Below, piece by piece: positions 24,098 to 34,369 of a stretch of 64,000 nt of DNA. Numbering within the stretch: the stretch's first letter is position 1; each line of letters begins with the position of its first letter. The stretch is from Bufo bufo (taxonomy: Eukaryota; Chordata; Amphibia; Anura; Bufonidae), in the NCBI RefSeq assembly GCF_905171765.1, contig NC_053391.1, positions 149,425,917 to 149,489,916 on the forward strand. The letters run 5' to 3'. Both the position numbers and the translations under genes were made by a program. The notes beneath the pieces are model-generated. The model was not told the origin of the DNA and did no database searches. It was given only the letters and a program-made list of their open reading frames with translations.

Positions 24098-24339
24098 GCC
24101 AAAGATGGTAAAACGTCACCCGACAATTGAAAATACTAATTTTTTCAATTTAGGGCACTTTTTTGCATTAAAATGGCTCTAAAATAGTCCTTGAAAAGAC
24201 TAGAGGGATGTAAAAGGCAGTAAAATGTGCTTAAGAGCATGGTAACTGCTCTGCAAACAAATGTGGATAGGGACATAACTTAAAATGAAATAAAATAACT
24301 AAAAATTGGGACAAATATAAAAAAAGAAAACAAAGAATC

Positions 24340-25794
24340 ATTGCACTTGACTTGAGCACAAGAATGCATGTTTGATCGTGGTATAAATGTCCATTCTGCA
24401 CAAGGTACAGACAAGTCTTGTGGGATCCAAGCCTGGTTCATTTTAATTAACGTGAGCTTGTTTAAGTTGGCTGTGGACAGGCGGCTGCGTCTGTCTGTAA
24501 TGACGCCTCCTGACGTGCTAAATACACGTTCAGAGATTACTCTGGCTGCAGGGCAGGGCAGCACCTCCAAGGCATACAGGGCAAGCTCTGGCCATGTGGA
24601 CAATTTGGAGACCCAGAAGTTGAATGGGGTAGAACCATCAGTCAGTACGTGTAGGCGTGTGCACAGGTACTGTTCCATCATGTTTGCTGGGCAGCAGGTG
24701 CCAACGTTCCTCCAGAGGCGGAGGAAGAGGCAGAGGCAGCAGCAGAAGAGGGAGCAGGAGGGGCCTGAGCTCTTTCTTGGTTTTGAATGTGCTTACACCA
24801 CTGCAGCCCCTGTCTCACATGTAGATGCCTGGTCATGCAGGTTGTGCTAAGGTTCAGAACGTTAATGCCTCGCTTCAGGCTCTGATGGCACAGCGTGCAA
24901 ACCACTCGGGTCTTGTCGTCAGCACATTGCGTGAAGAAGTGCCATGCCAGGGAACTCCTTGAAGCTGCCTTTGGTGTACTCGGTCCCTGGTGACGGTGGC
25001 CAGTAACAAGCGAACTGTTTTGGTGACGGATGCTCTGCTTTTGCACCCTGCTCCCTCTTTTGCTACGCTGTTGGCTCGGTCTCACCACTGCCGCTTCTTC
25101 CTGAATTTTGAAAGTCAGTGGCACGACCTTCATTCCATGTGGTGTCTAGGACCTTATCAACCCCTGCATCGTCTTCCACCCAGTCTTTCTCCCTGACCTC
25201 CTTTTCGGTCTGCATACTGCAGAAAGACGCAGCAGTTGGCACCTAGGTTTCGTCATCATCAGAGAAGTGCTGAGGTGGTATTCCCATGTCCTCATCAGTA
25301 AACATAAGTGATTGTGCGTCAGTGCAATCTATGTCTTCCACCCCTGGGGAAGGGCTAGGTGGATGCCCTTGGGAAACCCTGCCAGCAGAATCTTCAAACA
25401 GCATAAAAGACTGCTGCATGACTTGAGTCTCAGACAGGTTCCCCGATATGCACGGGGGTGATGTGACAGACTGATGGGCATGGGTTTTAGGCGCCGCCTG
25501 TCCGCTTTCTGCGGAAGACTGGGTGGGAGATAATGTGGACGTGCTGGATCCACTGTCGGCCATCCAATTGACTAGCGCCTGTTCTTGCTCAGGCCTTACC
25601 ATCTTTAAAACGGCATTAGGCCCGACCAAATATCGCTGTAGATTCTGGCGGCTACTGGGACCTGAGGTAGTAGGTTCAGTAGGACGTGTAGCTGTGGCAG
25701 AACGGCCACGTCCTCTCCCTGCACCAGAGGCACCACCAACACCACCACCACCACCACCACCGTGACCGCATCTCTTATTAGATGTTTGCCTTAT
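24340..25794 (-). pseudogene. hAT-1 transposase lacking its catalytic core
   Basis: Read on the minus strand: an N-terminus in which the start codon is changed (ATA at 25794-25792, where the copy at 60856 has ATG), the RYLVGPNAVLKMVRPEQ segment, a BED-type zinc finger (VVCTLCHQSLKRG, then TRHLHVRQG) in 25133-24678, and then directly the dimerisation domain (MMEQYLCTRLHVLTDG to FIKMNQAW-like KLTLIKMNQAW). By comparison with the full copy, about 2 kb (57788-59772 equivalent) is missing; tgtt is shared at the join near 24685. A 5'-side break also occurs near 25240. If ever expressed it would have DNA-binding and dimerisation parts but no catalytic residues. Confidence 0.88.
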
Positions 25795-25924
25795 AGTTAG
25801 CCTTCACCAAGCAAAGTAAAAAGTGGTAAAGTCTGTTAAAAATAATTAACCGCCAATAAAAACCCTGATGTAGGGTATTGCACTCAAATTATTATTTTTT
25901 TAACTCTATATGACAGCGGTTTTT

Positions 25925-26688
25925 CTGGCCTAAATGTGACAATCACTTATGCACGTGTAATCCCAGATGTGCAGTATATCAAAGCGTTTTTTCAGCCCAG
26001 TATGCCAAAGCCGTATTTCTGGCCTAAATGTGACAATCACTTATGCACGTGTAATCCCAGATGTGCAGTATATCAGAGGGTTTTTTCACCCCAGTAAGCA
26101 CAAAGGCGTATTTATGGCCTAAATGTGACAATCACTTATGCACGTGTAATCCCAGATGTGCAGTATATCAGAGGGTTTTTTCACCCCAGTAAGCACAAAG
26201 GCGTATTTCTGGCCTAAATGTGACAATCACTTATGCACGTGTAATCCCAGATGTGCAGTATATATCAGAGGGTTTTTTAAGCCCAGTATGCCAAAGCCGT
26301 ATTTCTGACCTAAATGTGACAATCACCTATGCATGTGTAATCCCAGATGTGCTGTATATCAGAGGTTTTTTTCACCCCAGTAAGCACAAAGCCGTATTTC
26401 TGGCCTAAATGTTACAATCACTTATGCATGTGTAATCCCAGATGTGCAGTATATCAGAGGGTTTTTTCAGCCCAGTATGCCAAAGCCGTATTTCTGGCCT
26501 AAATGTGACAATTACTTATGCACGTGTAATCCCAGATGTGCAGTATATCAGAGGGTTTTTTCACCCCAGTAAGCACAAAGCCTTATTTCTGGCCTAAATG
26601 TGACAATCACTTATGCACATGTAGTCCCAGATGTGCAGTATATCAGAGGGTTTTTTCAGCCCAGTATGCCAAAGCCGTATTTCTGGCT
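25925..26688. repeat. 95-bp tandem array in the hAT-1 5' subterminal region
   Basis: About eight units; the phrase gtgacaatcacttatgcacg recurs at 25936, 26030, 26125 and 26220 (step 94-96). Units alternate between 'cagcccagtatgcc' and 'caccccagtaagcac' versions. The same array occurs at 61000 and 63840-64000 beside the other - strand hAT-1 copy, showing that it belongs to the element. Confidence 0.92.
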
Positions 26689-27395
26689 CAGAAATGAACC
26701 GCTGCTCCCGACAGCAGCTCCTTGGAAGGTCATGTAGCGTCCCGGTCATCCAGCATTTATTCGCCCCGCAGAAGGATTATTTTGAAAGTGTGTAGAAGCC
26801 ACACACGGCCCTCATGCTGCAGATTTATCAGGGAGACACCAAATTTTACAATATTATATTATTATTTTGTGCTTTAGCAATACTGATGGATTATTGAGCA
26901 AATGCTGACCGAGTGAAGGCGGATGCTCCACACAGGATTCGTTTTTTGTGGGTTATTGTTCTGATGGATCAGAGGAAGGGGAAAAAAAATCAGTGATGTC
27001 AGCACAAACTTACTGCTGACACCCTCTCCACTCTGCTGAGGAAGAAGGGGGGCTCTACTTGTATAAGCGTTTAATGGAACAGGTTCTCTAGTTATCTATG
27101 TGGAATCAGCTGACGAGGGTGTAAAAGGCGTGTGCTTCTTCTTTACACTAACATCGACCTGTAAGGATGAGTTAATACTTGAGTTATTTGGTCAGTTTTG
27201 GCCCCGTGACTGCCCAAATAAGTGAAGTGTGCAGTGTGATTCTAAAAGCGATGCCTGTCATCTGCATGTCATACTGACTGACAGTATTATTTCACTACCC
27301 CAGCACACTCCCTATGCATGTTACTGCAAGGCACAGTGTTCTACACCCATATAAAGGCTCTATGCAGCCCGGAAATAGCCATTTTTCTATGCGAT
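26689..27395. other. Unassigned spacer
   Basis: It starts abruptly where the 95-bp array stops. No frame, terminal repeat or known family is recognised. Two inexact phrases (gcagcagctcc, gtgacttc-like) are not informative. Confidence 0.4.
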
Positions 27396-27490
27396 TCATC
27401 GCAAATTAATTCGGATAGAAGCAAATTTTTCTGGAAAATTTGTCGAACTGGCCAAATCAAATTTTTGAGAAATTTGCTTATCTCTAATCC
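27396..27490. mobile_element. End fragment of a hAT-2-like element
   Basis: Repeated aaattt/ttcgga phrases end in gagaaatttgcttatctcta. Its reverse complement (tagagataagcaaat) resembles the start of hAT-2 at 11833. Only this one end is visible. Confidence 0.5.
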
Positions 27491-28830
27491 TCACCATCAG
27501 AGACTCTAGTGAAGACCAAGTAGTTACTTAGTCACGCCCCTCCAGGGTATAGCCGGTCAGTGGCGCAGTGGGTCCACACCCACTTGCATAACATGCTGCT
27601 TGTGCAGCATAGATGGCTGGAAGCGAGTGACTAGGCATGGGGCTGAGAGCGGACTCCAAGTCAGGTACGCAGGCAGCAGGCATCTGCTCACCAAAAGCTG
27701 CTGCAAGCTGCATGCACAGTGTATCCTGGTAACAAAATAATTTGGCCTCGCTTCTGGCAACAGGAAAACATGGCGCATGTGCTTGCATTATGTTCAAATC
27801 AATCTCTTTAAGACAAAACCCACTGACAGTTTGTATAAATGTGACTCAATGTATTTACAGTGCTATAAATACTACAAACTCTTATAAAGTCGAAAATATT
27901 AATCTTCCATATCATTATTCATCTTTGAATCTAGGCTACTTTTTTAACACACCCCTTAGCATCTAAAATATTATAATTCTTATATTAACAGACTGTACAA
28001 AAACTCTCTTGCATTCATGACTGGTAAACCACTCGACCATGAAAGGAAGCAATTTTATCTTTATACTCAGGATGTTACTGCAAAGTGCCAATTGTTATAT
28101 CATGACTACTTTGATGTCGAAATACAGAGCAAAGTTTTATTCAGAGGACATTGTAATTTTTATAACATAATCAATCTTATCTGGAAATCAGAAAAAGTAA
28201 TCAAATGTTGAGATTGCCCCAGAAAAGGAATAACATTACAAACACATTTCAAGTAGAGGAAGAGAACGGTGATGATTATTGTTCTGTAAAATGTGCATAT
28301 TTTCATATTTGATCATAAAAATGTTAATGCAAATGGGTGAGTTGATTGAATCCATCACGGTTCATATTGGATGCATATAGTGTTGTTTTTAGATATAAAA
28401 CCATTTTATGCATTCTGATTTCTACAAGACAGTGTTGAGAATCTTACCCTTGGAAATTAGATGTCACTATTTAACTGTGCCCATATTTGTAAATCATTGT
28501 ATCTCTATGTTTTTCATGCGCAGTGTGAGATTAAACAATCCCTTTTTATTATTTAAAAAAGCTTTTTTAAATATTTTTTCTTCATATGTCTTACACGAAC
28601 ACAAAATTTGTTTACAACACAAACTTTTAATGCAAAATTCAAAAAGGATAAGTCTGTTGCTATAGGAAAGATAAACTTCCTCCATCAACTACTGTTCACA
28701 AACATTTATACAGGTATACATTTTTTCTTCTAATCCACTACTGTATATGCAAACTTTCAGGAACAAGTAGAGAAAAAATATCCAACATGGGAGAAAGAGA
28801 TTCAAGAAGTAAAAATTAAGAAATTGCCTG
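27491..28830. other. AT-rich spacer, no gene recognised
   Basis: Frames here are short, AT-driven and overlap on both strands. No splice-flanked conserved exon or transposon terminus could be supported. Confidence 0.45.
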
Positions 28831-28831
28831 A

Positions 28832-28832
28832 G

Positions 28833-28862
<30 letters not shown>
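28832..28862. repeat. (AAT)n microsatellite
   Basis: About ten uninterrupted aat units followed by acacaac. It encodes the Tyr run seen in a minus-strand frame, which is not a gene. Confidence 0.95.
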
Positions 28863-28863
<1 letters not shown>

Positions 28864-29082
28864 ACAACAAAAAGGGTATATAGATGGAGGGTCAAAGAAA
28901 AGGACAGGCCCCTTAGTCGATCCTCTTCAGTCTCTTTATTACCCTTATTAAGCCTCAACCAAATGTAGCCTACTCCACTTGCTTTGGTTGGAGCAAGAGA
29001 AAGATGGACCATGGAAAAGGGTCCGGAAAAAAGAGACAACAGGACCCAGTGACCCACAGCAAACAACAGGACAGAGATCTTA

Positions 29083-29300
29083 GGCCCCTTGCAGACGAGC
29101 GTGTCCGGATTAGGTCCGGATGCGTCCTGGTGCATTGCGGCAAACCCACGCGAGTAGGAATGCAATTGCAGTCAGTTTTGACTGCGATTGCGTTCCGATG
29201 TTTAGTTTTTATCGCGCGGGTGCAATGTGTTTTGCACGCGCGTGATAAAAAACTGACTGTGGTACCCAGACCCGAACTTCTTCACAGAAGTTCAGGTTTG
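29083..29300 (+). mobile_element. Harbinger-like MITE fragment
   Basis: It starts ttaggccccttgcagacgag, which resembles TTA followed by a MITE end, and holds GC-rich palindromic phrases (gtgtccggattaggtccgga; gcgcgggtgcaatgtgtttt then gcacgcgcg). No right terminus is seen. A short hairpin, aacttcttcacagaagtt, lies at about 29275. Confidence 0.5.
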
Positions 29301-29734
29301 GGTTAGTTGTAGTGTAGATTGTAATATTTCCCCTTATAACATGGTTATAAGAGAAAATAATAGCATTCTGAATACAGAATGCATAGTACAATAGGGCTGG
29401 AGGGGTTAAAAAATAAAATAAAAAATTTAACTGATTTAACCTTAATCCACTTGTTCGCGCAGCCGGCATCTCTTCTGTCTTGTTCTGTGAGAAATAGGAT
29501 CTTTGATGACGTCACTACGCTCATCACATGGTCCGTCACATGATCCATCACTATGGTGCATATGTCACTTTATATTGTTCACATTTACAGTGTTATGAGT
29601 GTTGTTTGCAACACTATATCTATTTTGTAATATTTAATGAAATATATAGTATTTTTTATATTGTAATATGTCCTTTTTTATTATTTTATATATCATATAT
29701 AAAATATGGTAACCTTTTTAATATATAACTATGT
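29301..29734. other. AT-rich spacer
   Basis: It contains a short palindrome, ttataacatggttataa (29333), and nothing else recognisable. Confidence 0.4.
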
Positions 29735-30165
29735 ATGATTTCTTGTGGTCAGTGTCGGCAGTGCCAATGGTGGATGACTTTGATTGGCGGTCCATTCACC
29801 TTGTATAGTAGCAGTAGAGCGAGCTGTTCCCCCATTCAGGATTCTTATTCTTCTTGCCTGGATGTGATCGCACGATGCGTGATGCCGCGGTCGACACCTT
29901 CCATCTGTGCATCTTGCCGCCGAGTCCGCCGCATCAAGTCACTCATCGCGTGTTTGTGGGCATGGTGGTGTGACGTTGGATTCGGAGGATGGCCTGGAGC
30001 GGATACTCGCACCTCGCGCTGCCGCTATACATGCAGGTGACTGGAATTTTACTTCATTAATCAGTGCATCTCATTGGTGGGGATAGGGTTTAAATATTAG
30101 GTTTCACAGTGATGGCGTCACCCCCGGACGAAGGCACGCTGAAACGCACGTCAGGGTTTGCACGC
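29735..30165 (+). mobile_element. PLE terminal repeat remnant
   Basis: A relatively GC-rich segment ends with gacgtca-type phrases, a stem-loop with gaaacgcacgtc and a following 'ttgcacgcaccctta'. The layout (promoter-like GC region, then the hammerhead-like core) matches the other PLE ends in the window. The 101-residue frame at 29735-30040 has no recognisable domain. Confidence 0.5.
30118..30155 (+). ncRNA. Hammerhead-ribozyme-like core, degenerate
   Basis: Reads ccggacgaaggcacgct then gaaacgcacgtcaggg. The second box GAAAC and a following acgcacgtc (short helix III plus cleavage-site GUC) are present; the first box (ggacga) departs from CUGAUGA. Confidence 0.45.
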
Positions 30166-31320
30166 ACCCTTAGGTGAGTTTTTTTTTATGCAGCATGTTG
30201 TAGATATTCTGGTCAATATAATGAGAGGTGATTGTTTTTTGATACTTTGGTTGCCAGTATCCTACATTTATGTATAATGATTGTCTATGCAACTATAGAT
30301 CACTATATTTGCTGCATCATGTCATAATATGTATTTATATAATTGTACACATACTATATACCCCTGTATTGTGTGTGCTACCAGGATGGTGTTTTCATCT
30401 GTCACTTTTTCCTTTTTAACATCAACATCCTTTTATATGTGAAGATTAATTCAATAAAATATTATATTTTATATGGGTACCTTGTGAGCTCAATTTTTTT
30501 GTTTAAGTCTGGGTGTATATGTAAAGAGCAAGTAATTTATGGGCCTAATTTGCCATTATCTACCTTAATCGACCATATTATAACATGTATGATTCCGGAC
30601 AGCAGATGAGTCTTTCCTGCCACCAATGAATAAAATAATTACACTGGATATTAGTCTTTAAGAAAAGCACTGCAATATAGTAATATAATAAGGAAATATG
30701 GTAAATATATGGTTGGTAGACTTATTTACACATAAACTCTTAGGCAATGTAAGTGTTTCATCTTTTCAAATATGCTTGATTTGACTATAGTCATTTCAAG
30801 TACTCTGGATATTCAGTGTTGGGGGATGAGAGGGGCTGGGTGCTCCATTCAGGAACTTTACCTCTTGGGCAGGAGGAGAATGGTTATAAAGAACACTTCT
30901 CACTGACCTGTGTAAAGTGACAAAATACATAACAAGGAAAGCTGTATACAGATGTTGGTCGTCCGACTCAGTTTTATTACTACAACTGGCTAAGTAATAA
31001 ACTCAAGTATTTATTGTCAACATTAGTCAGTGTAATATCTCAGAAAGCAGTCTAACTTCAAGGGACCTGGAGATTTGGTAGCAAGTGTAATGAGGCTGGT
31101 TGCTAATACTACAGGACTTGGGTACCACACAACAACCAGATGGTCACAAGAAAAAATATACCATCCTCGCATCGGACAAAAATACAGAATAATACATTTA
31201 CAGATCTTTAACAGCAAACTGGTTGAGGATAGTAACTGAGGAGAAAGATGAAGTCCAGAAATGGATCAAATGGCAGACAGCAATTGTATATTTAAATCTA
31301 ATTCAGCCTCCTTTTCTGAA
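30166..31320. other. AT-rich spacer
   Basis: No gene or element could be supported. Frames are short and AT-driven. Confidence 0.4.
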
Positions 31321-31325
31321 AAGTT

Positions 31326-31397
31326 TCATCCAGGATTTGAACTCACAACCTTTTACATTAGAGGTAAGAACCTTAACCACTCAGCTATAAAGCTAAG
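31326..31397 (-). repeat. tRNA-like repeat unit 1
   Basis: On the minus strand it shows a box-A-like tatagctgagtggttaagg and a box-B-like gtgagttcaaatcctgg. The T-arm and acceptor do not pair properly, so it is a tRNA-like repeat rather than a working tRNA gene. Confidence 0.6.
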
Positions 31398-31493
31398 CAA
31401 GAAACTGTGTCAGAAAAACCTCATAGCAGTTTCTCATGTAGTAAGTATTCCTATACACCAGAAGTATTTTATATTTAACTGCAGGTAAACATG

Positions 31494-31565
31494 CAGCTCT
31501 ATAGCGTAGTGGTTAAGGTTCTTGGCTCTGATGTAGAAGGTTGTGAGTTCAAATCCTGGCAGAAA
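31494..31565 (+). repeat. tRNA-like repeat unit 2
   Basis: Plus strand, with box A ctatagcgtagtggttaagg and box B gtgagttcaaatcctgg. With 65-70 bp between its ends it has tRNA size, but canonical pairing of the anticodon and T stems is lacking. Confidence 0.6.
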
Positions 31566-31606
31566 CATTTCAGAAATAGTGGCTAAATTTAATTTAAATA
31601 TATATA

Positions 31607-31697
31607 TCAGTTTTAAGCCATAATATATTTACATATATTATTATATATTTAAAATATATAATATATTATAATATATGTAAATATATTATGGCTAAAA
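31607..31697. repeat. AT-rich palindrome
   Basis: agccataatatatttacata on the left is matched by tatgtaaatatattatggct on the right, around a centre near 31650 made only of A and T. It forms the axis of the inverted arrangement of the neighbouring tRNA-like units. Confidence 0.85.
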
Positions 31698-31861
31698 ACA
31701 ACAGTAGTAGTTTTCCACATATTCTGCATTCATATATATCAGAAATATGACTTTTTTTATTTATTTTTTTGTAATTACACATTTATTTTGTGCCATACAT
31801 TTTTTACCATTACTTAAAAAAATATAAAATATAAAAATGTAGTCTCTATTTCTGAAATGTG

Positions 31862-31932
31862 TCTGCCAGGATTTGAACTCACAATCTTCACATTAGAGCC
31901 AAGAACCTTAAACACTATACTATAGAGCTGCA
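31862..31932 (-). repeat. tRNA-like repeat unit 3
   Basis: Minus-strand copy of unit 2: box A tatagtatagtgtttaagg and box B gtgagttcaaatcctgg. Its flanks (31865-31995) are the inverted match of 31430-31560, so units 2 and 3 are arms of a long palindrome. Confidence 0.6.
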
Positions 31933-32097
31933 TGTTAACCTACAGTTAAATATAAAATGATGCTTCTGCTATATAGGAATACTTACTACATGAGAAACTA
32001 GATATGAAGAAAAAAGATAAGTTTTGTCCAGCTTGTATTTGTGGCAATCCAAAGGCTTTTATTCAATAATCAGTAAAATCCAGGTACAAGAATGCAG

Positions 32098-32143
32098 GTC
32101 TACATGTTTCGGGCACAATGCAATTTCAGCCCTTACTCATGAC
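32098..32143 (-). ncRNA. Hammerhead-ribozyme-like core in the inverted PLE arm
   Basis: Minus strand: gtcatgagtaagggctg, a loop, then gtgcccgaaacatgtagac. Helix II (gggc/gccc) and GAAAC are present; the first box reads catgagt. It is identical to the forward copy at 37084-37129. Confidence 0.5.
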
Positions 32144-32370
32144 AATTTCAAATACACTGTGAGTTGTTCTTATAGAGGAGAGGGAAAGGGCTCCTCCACC
32201 TGAAGTAATCAGGCTGAGAGTCGACCCCTCCCAACTACAAGTGTGCACATAGGTAAAAACATACCAAAATTTCATTTCATATAATTCATTAAAACAATAC
32301 ATTCAAAAAACTAGAGGAAAAAAGCGGGGAGGAGAAAGAAAGGAGAAATAAATGGAGGATAAATTTATAG

Positions 32371-33314
32371 TTAATACTGTAGAATAAGGTCCAGTCTTTT
32401 ATTTAGACCATGAGGCTGGCGGCTTTCCAAACGGAAAATCCAGTAAGATTCTCTGTTCAAAAGTTTCCGTTTTCTGTCACCACCTCTTATTGGTTTTTTA
32501 ACTTTTTCAATACCTTGTACTGACATATGAGAGACATCACCACCATGTACCATGGCAAAGTGAAGACTTGCCGCAGATATATTGCGGTTCGCATGGTGCG
32601 GTATGTCTGATATATGTTTTCTGATGCGTGTTTTTATTGCATTTGTTGTGCATCCTACATATTGCAACCTACACTTTGTGCATGTTATACAATAAATCGC
32701 ATGTGTGGTATTGCAGTTAAGGAAAGAATGTATTTTAAAAACCTGGCCATTGACAGTAGATTCAAAACTTTGACAGATTTTTTTTTCATATATTTGCAGC
32801 AAGTACAAATGGAGTGACCACACTTGTAATTCCCTTTTGTAGACAACCAGGTGCTCTGGGTTGTACGGGACTTGTCATTTTTGAAAAGGGATGGACTCAC
32901 TGAGCTAGCTATAGTAGGTGCTTTTTTAGCTGCACATTTAATGCCCTTTTGTGCCATTGCTGCCCATTTTTTGTCACATGCTAGAACTGGAAAGTGCTTT
33001 TTCACAATGTTGCAAATTTGGGAATATTCCTTGCTATATTGTGTAACAAAAATATTTTTTCTATCTTGATTAGTGGTCTCTCTAATGTTTTGGCCCTTTG
33101 TTTTTACGTTTGTGGCTAACAATAGATTTCTATTTATGTTTAATACGTCCCTGTTGCATTTTTCCATCATTTTTTGCGGATATGCTCTATGTGTCAATCT
33201 TTTTATAATGTTTTGCGCCTCCGCCCTGTAGGTTGACTCATCACTGCAATTTCTTTTGGCCCTGATTAATTCACCTTTGGGTATGTTCCTGATAGTATGT
33301 GTGGGATGGATTTT
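32371..33314 (-). pseudogene. PLE RT tail plus GIY-YIG endonuclease, truncated inverted copy
   Basis: On the minus strand, from 33314 the reading gives the C-terminal RT/linker part (HPTHTIRNIPKGELIRAKRN to KCGHSICTCCKYMKKK). After a change of frame at a run of nine A it gives the endonuclease (IYCITCTKCRLQYVGC to RLDLILQY, ending 32371). It lacks the RT fingers and palm. It differs from the forward copy at only a few residues, for example Thr for Ser in RET/RES-NQDRK. The 5' boundary joins head-to-head with the forward copy at about 33314. Confidence 0.9.
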
Positions 33315-33562
33315 ACTGATTATTGAATAAAAGCCTTTGGATTGCCACAAATACAAGCTGGACAAAACTTATCTTTTTTCTTCATATCTACATATTTCTC
33401 CTGTTTTCGGGTGAAGGAGTTGGTCCGTGCTATACCGGTGGAATCCTTGGCAGGTGAGAGCTGCTCAAACCCCTGACTTTCACAATATTTAATTTAAACC
33501 CGAGAGCGTGCACTCCCTACCCCGGCTCCTATTACAGTGTTTCCTGCGATACTGGCAACATT

Positions 33563-34369
33563 ATGGCACATGCTTCACTACGTCCGATAGAGGATGAACA
33601 GGAAAGATTCCTAAAAATCAATGCCATTTTTGAAAAGCCACAGCAGGATATCCAGGACAGTTTGCTATCAATTACACTGATGTCTACACTAGAAAAACTG
33701 TTACTAAAAGAGCTTCGCACCTGGTGGGACTATACGTCATTACAAAAGTATATTGAAAAAGAAATGATCCCCAGGGGCCTACGCCTAAAAAAGAAACCGT
33801 CCATTACTTATTCAGATCTATTTCTAGAGGAATGGGAATCTATTCTGTCAAACTGCTCCTTAAAATTGATGGACTTAATTGTCCGAAATGAAAAACAGAC
33901 CTTGGAGGAGTTAAGAAAGGAGATTAAAATCACGCAAGACTCGTTACTGGAACATATCAATAACCCAGCGTTTCTTAAATTTGATGACAAACTAAAAGAG
34001 GATCTTGCGTTAACAGAGGAAGCTCTCATGCAAATGAAGCAGTCTAAATTTAACAGAGATCTACTTGACTATAACCGCAAAGAAGTGTACACCTGGTCAG
34101 AAATGCGGACACATACACCAAGATCTATACTGAGAGGCTTACGCTCCAAAAAAAAACAACGCCGCAAAGTCTCATTTAGCTCCACAGAGGCTGATTCTCC
34201 TGAATCGGAATGTGATACCAACCTGACCCAGATGGAGATATCCAGCAATCGCTCCGCACAAGGGACTAATTCACACAGACAGATGTCAAAAAACGTAGAG
34301 GAGGTCGGAGACACCGCAAGCCGCCGTTATCCTGCAAGATCCAGACGGGGGAAAATGAACTACAGATAA
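33563..34369 (+). CDS. PLE ORF1, 268 residues
   Basis: An open frame 5' of the RT in the forward PLE copy. It is rich in Glu, Lys and Leu with heptad-like stretches (for example LIVRNEKQTLEELRKEIK), suggesting helical or coiled-coil structure, and ends in a basic Ser/Arg-rich tail (SLRSKKKQRRK-like, then YPARSRRGKMNYR). I know no enzymatic motif in it; small N-terminal ORFs occur in some PLEs and may act in RNA binding or particle assembly. The start at 33563 follows the leader repeat and a short spacer. It overlaps the RT frame: the RT reading (NELQIINLSACILSEHEL) is already open just before the ORF1 stop at 34369, in another frame, so the RT may be reached by frameshift or by reinitiation. 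Confidence 0.75.
   Translation: MAHASLRPIEDEQERFLKINAIFEKPQQDIQDSLLSITLMSTLEKLLLKELRTWWDYTSLQKYIEKEMIPRGLRLKKKPSITYSDLFLEEWESILSNCSLKLMDLIVRNEKQTLEELRKEIKITQDSLLEHINNPAFLKFDDKLKEDLALTEEALMQMKQSKFNRDLLDYNRKEVYTWSEMRTHTPRSILRGLRSKKKQRRKVSFSSTEADSPESECDTNLTQMEISSNRSAQGTNSHRQMSKNVEEVGDTASRRYPARSRRGKMNYR

Larger units (their letters stand above)
24130..26688 (-). mobile_element. hAT-1 copy 3, internally deleted, with 5' subterminal array
   Basis: The left side has the hAT-1 3' untranslated sequence (gggcact...aaaatggctctaaaatag at 24150), then the transposase C-terminus fused to its N-terminus, then the 5' leader (aaccgccaataaaaaccctg) and a 95-bp array. The catalytic core is absent. Neither terminal inverted repeat is visible, so both ends are truncated or rearranged. 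Confidence 0.85.

Noticed and set aside
19644..24111. Row of 66-residue frames at 92-bp steps, which could look like a repeat protein
   Set aside because: Each frame is closed by the next unit; 92 is not a multiple of three, so no continuous protein forms.
29735..30040. A 101-residue Cys/Arg/Ser-rich frame
   Set aside because: It lies in the GC-rich part of a PLE end and matches no domain; there is no second copy to show conservation.
31326..31932. Functional tRNA genes
   Set aside because: Box-A- and box-B-like sequences are present, but T-arm, anticodon and acceptor stems do not pair as needed.
32614..33069. Plus-strand frames over the inverted PLE arm
   Set aside because: Antisense shadows of the endonuclease and linker; the same shadows occur on the other strand at 36158-36613.
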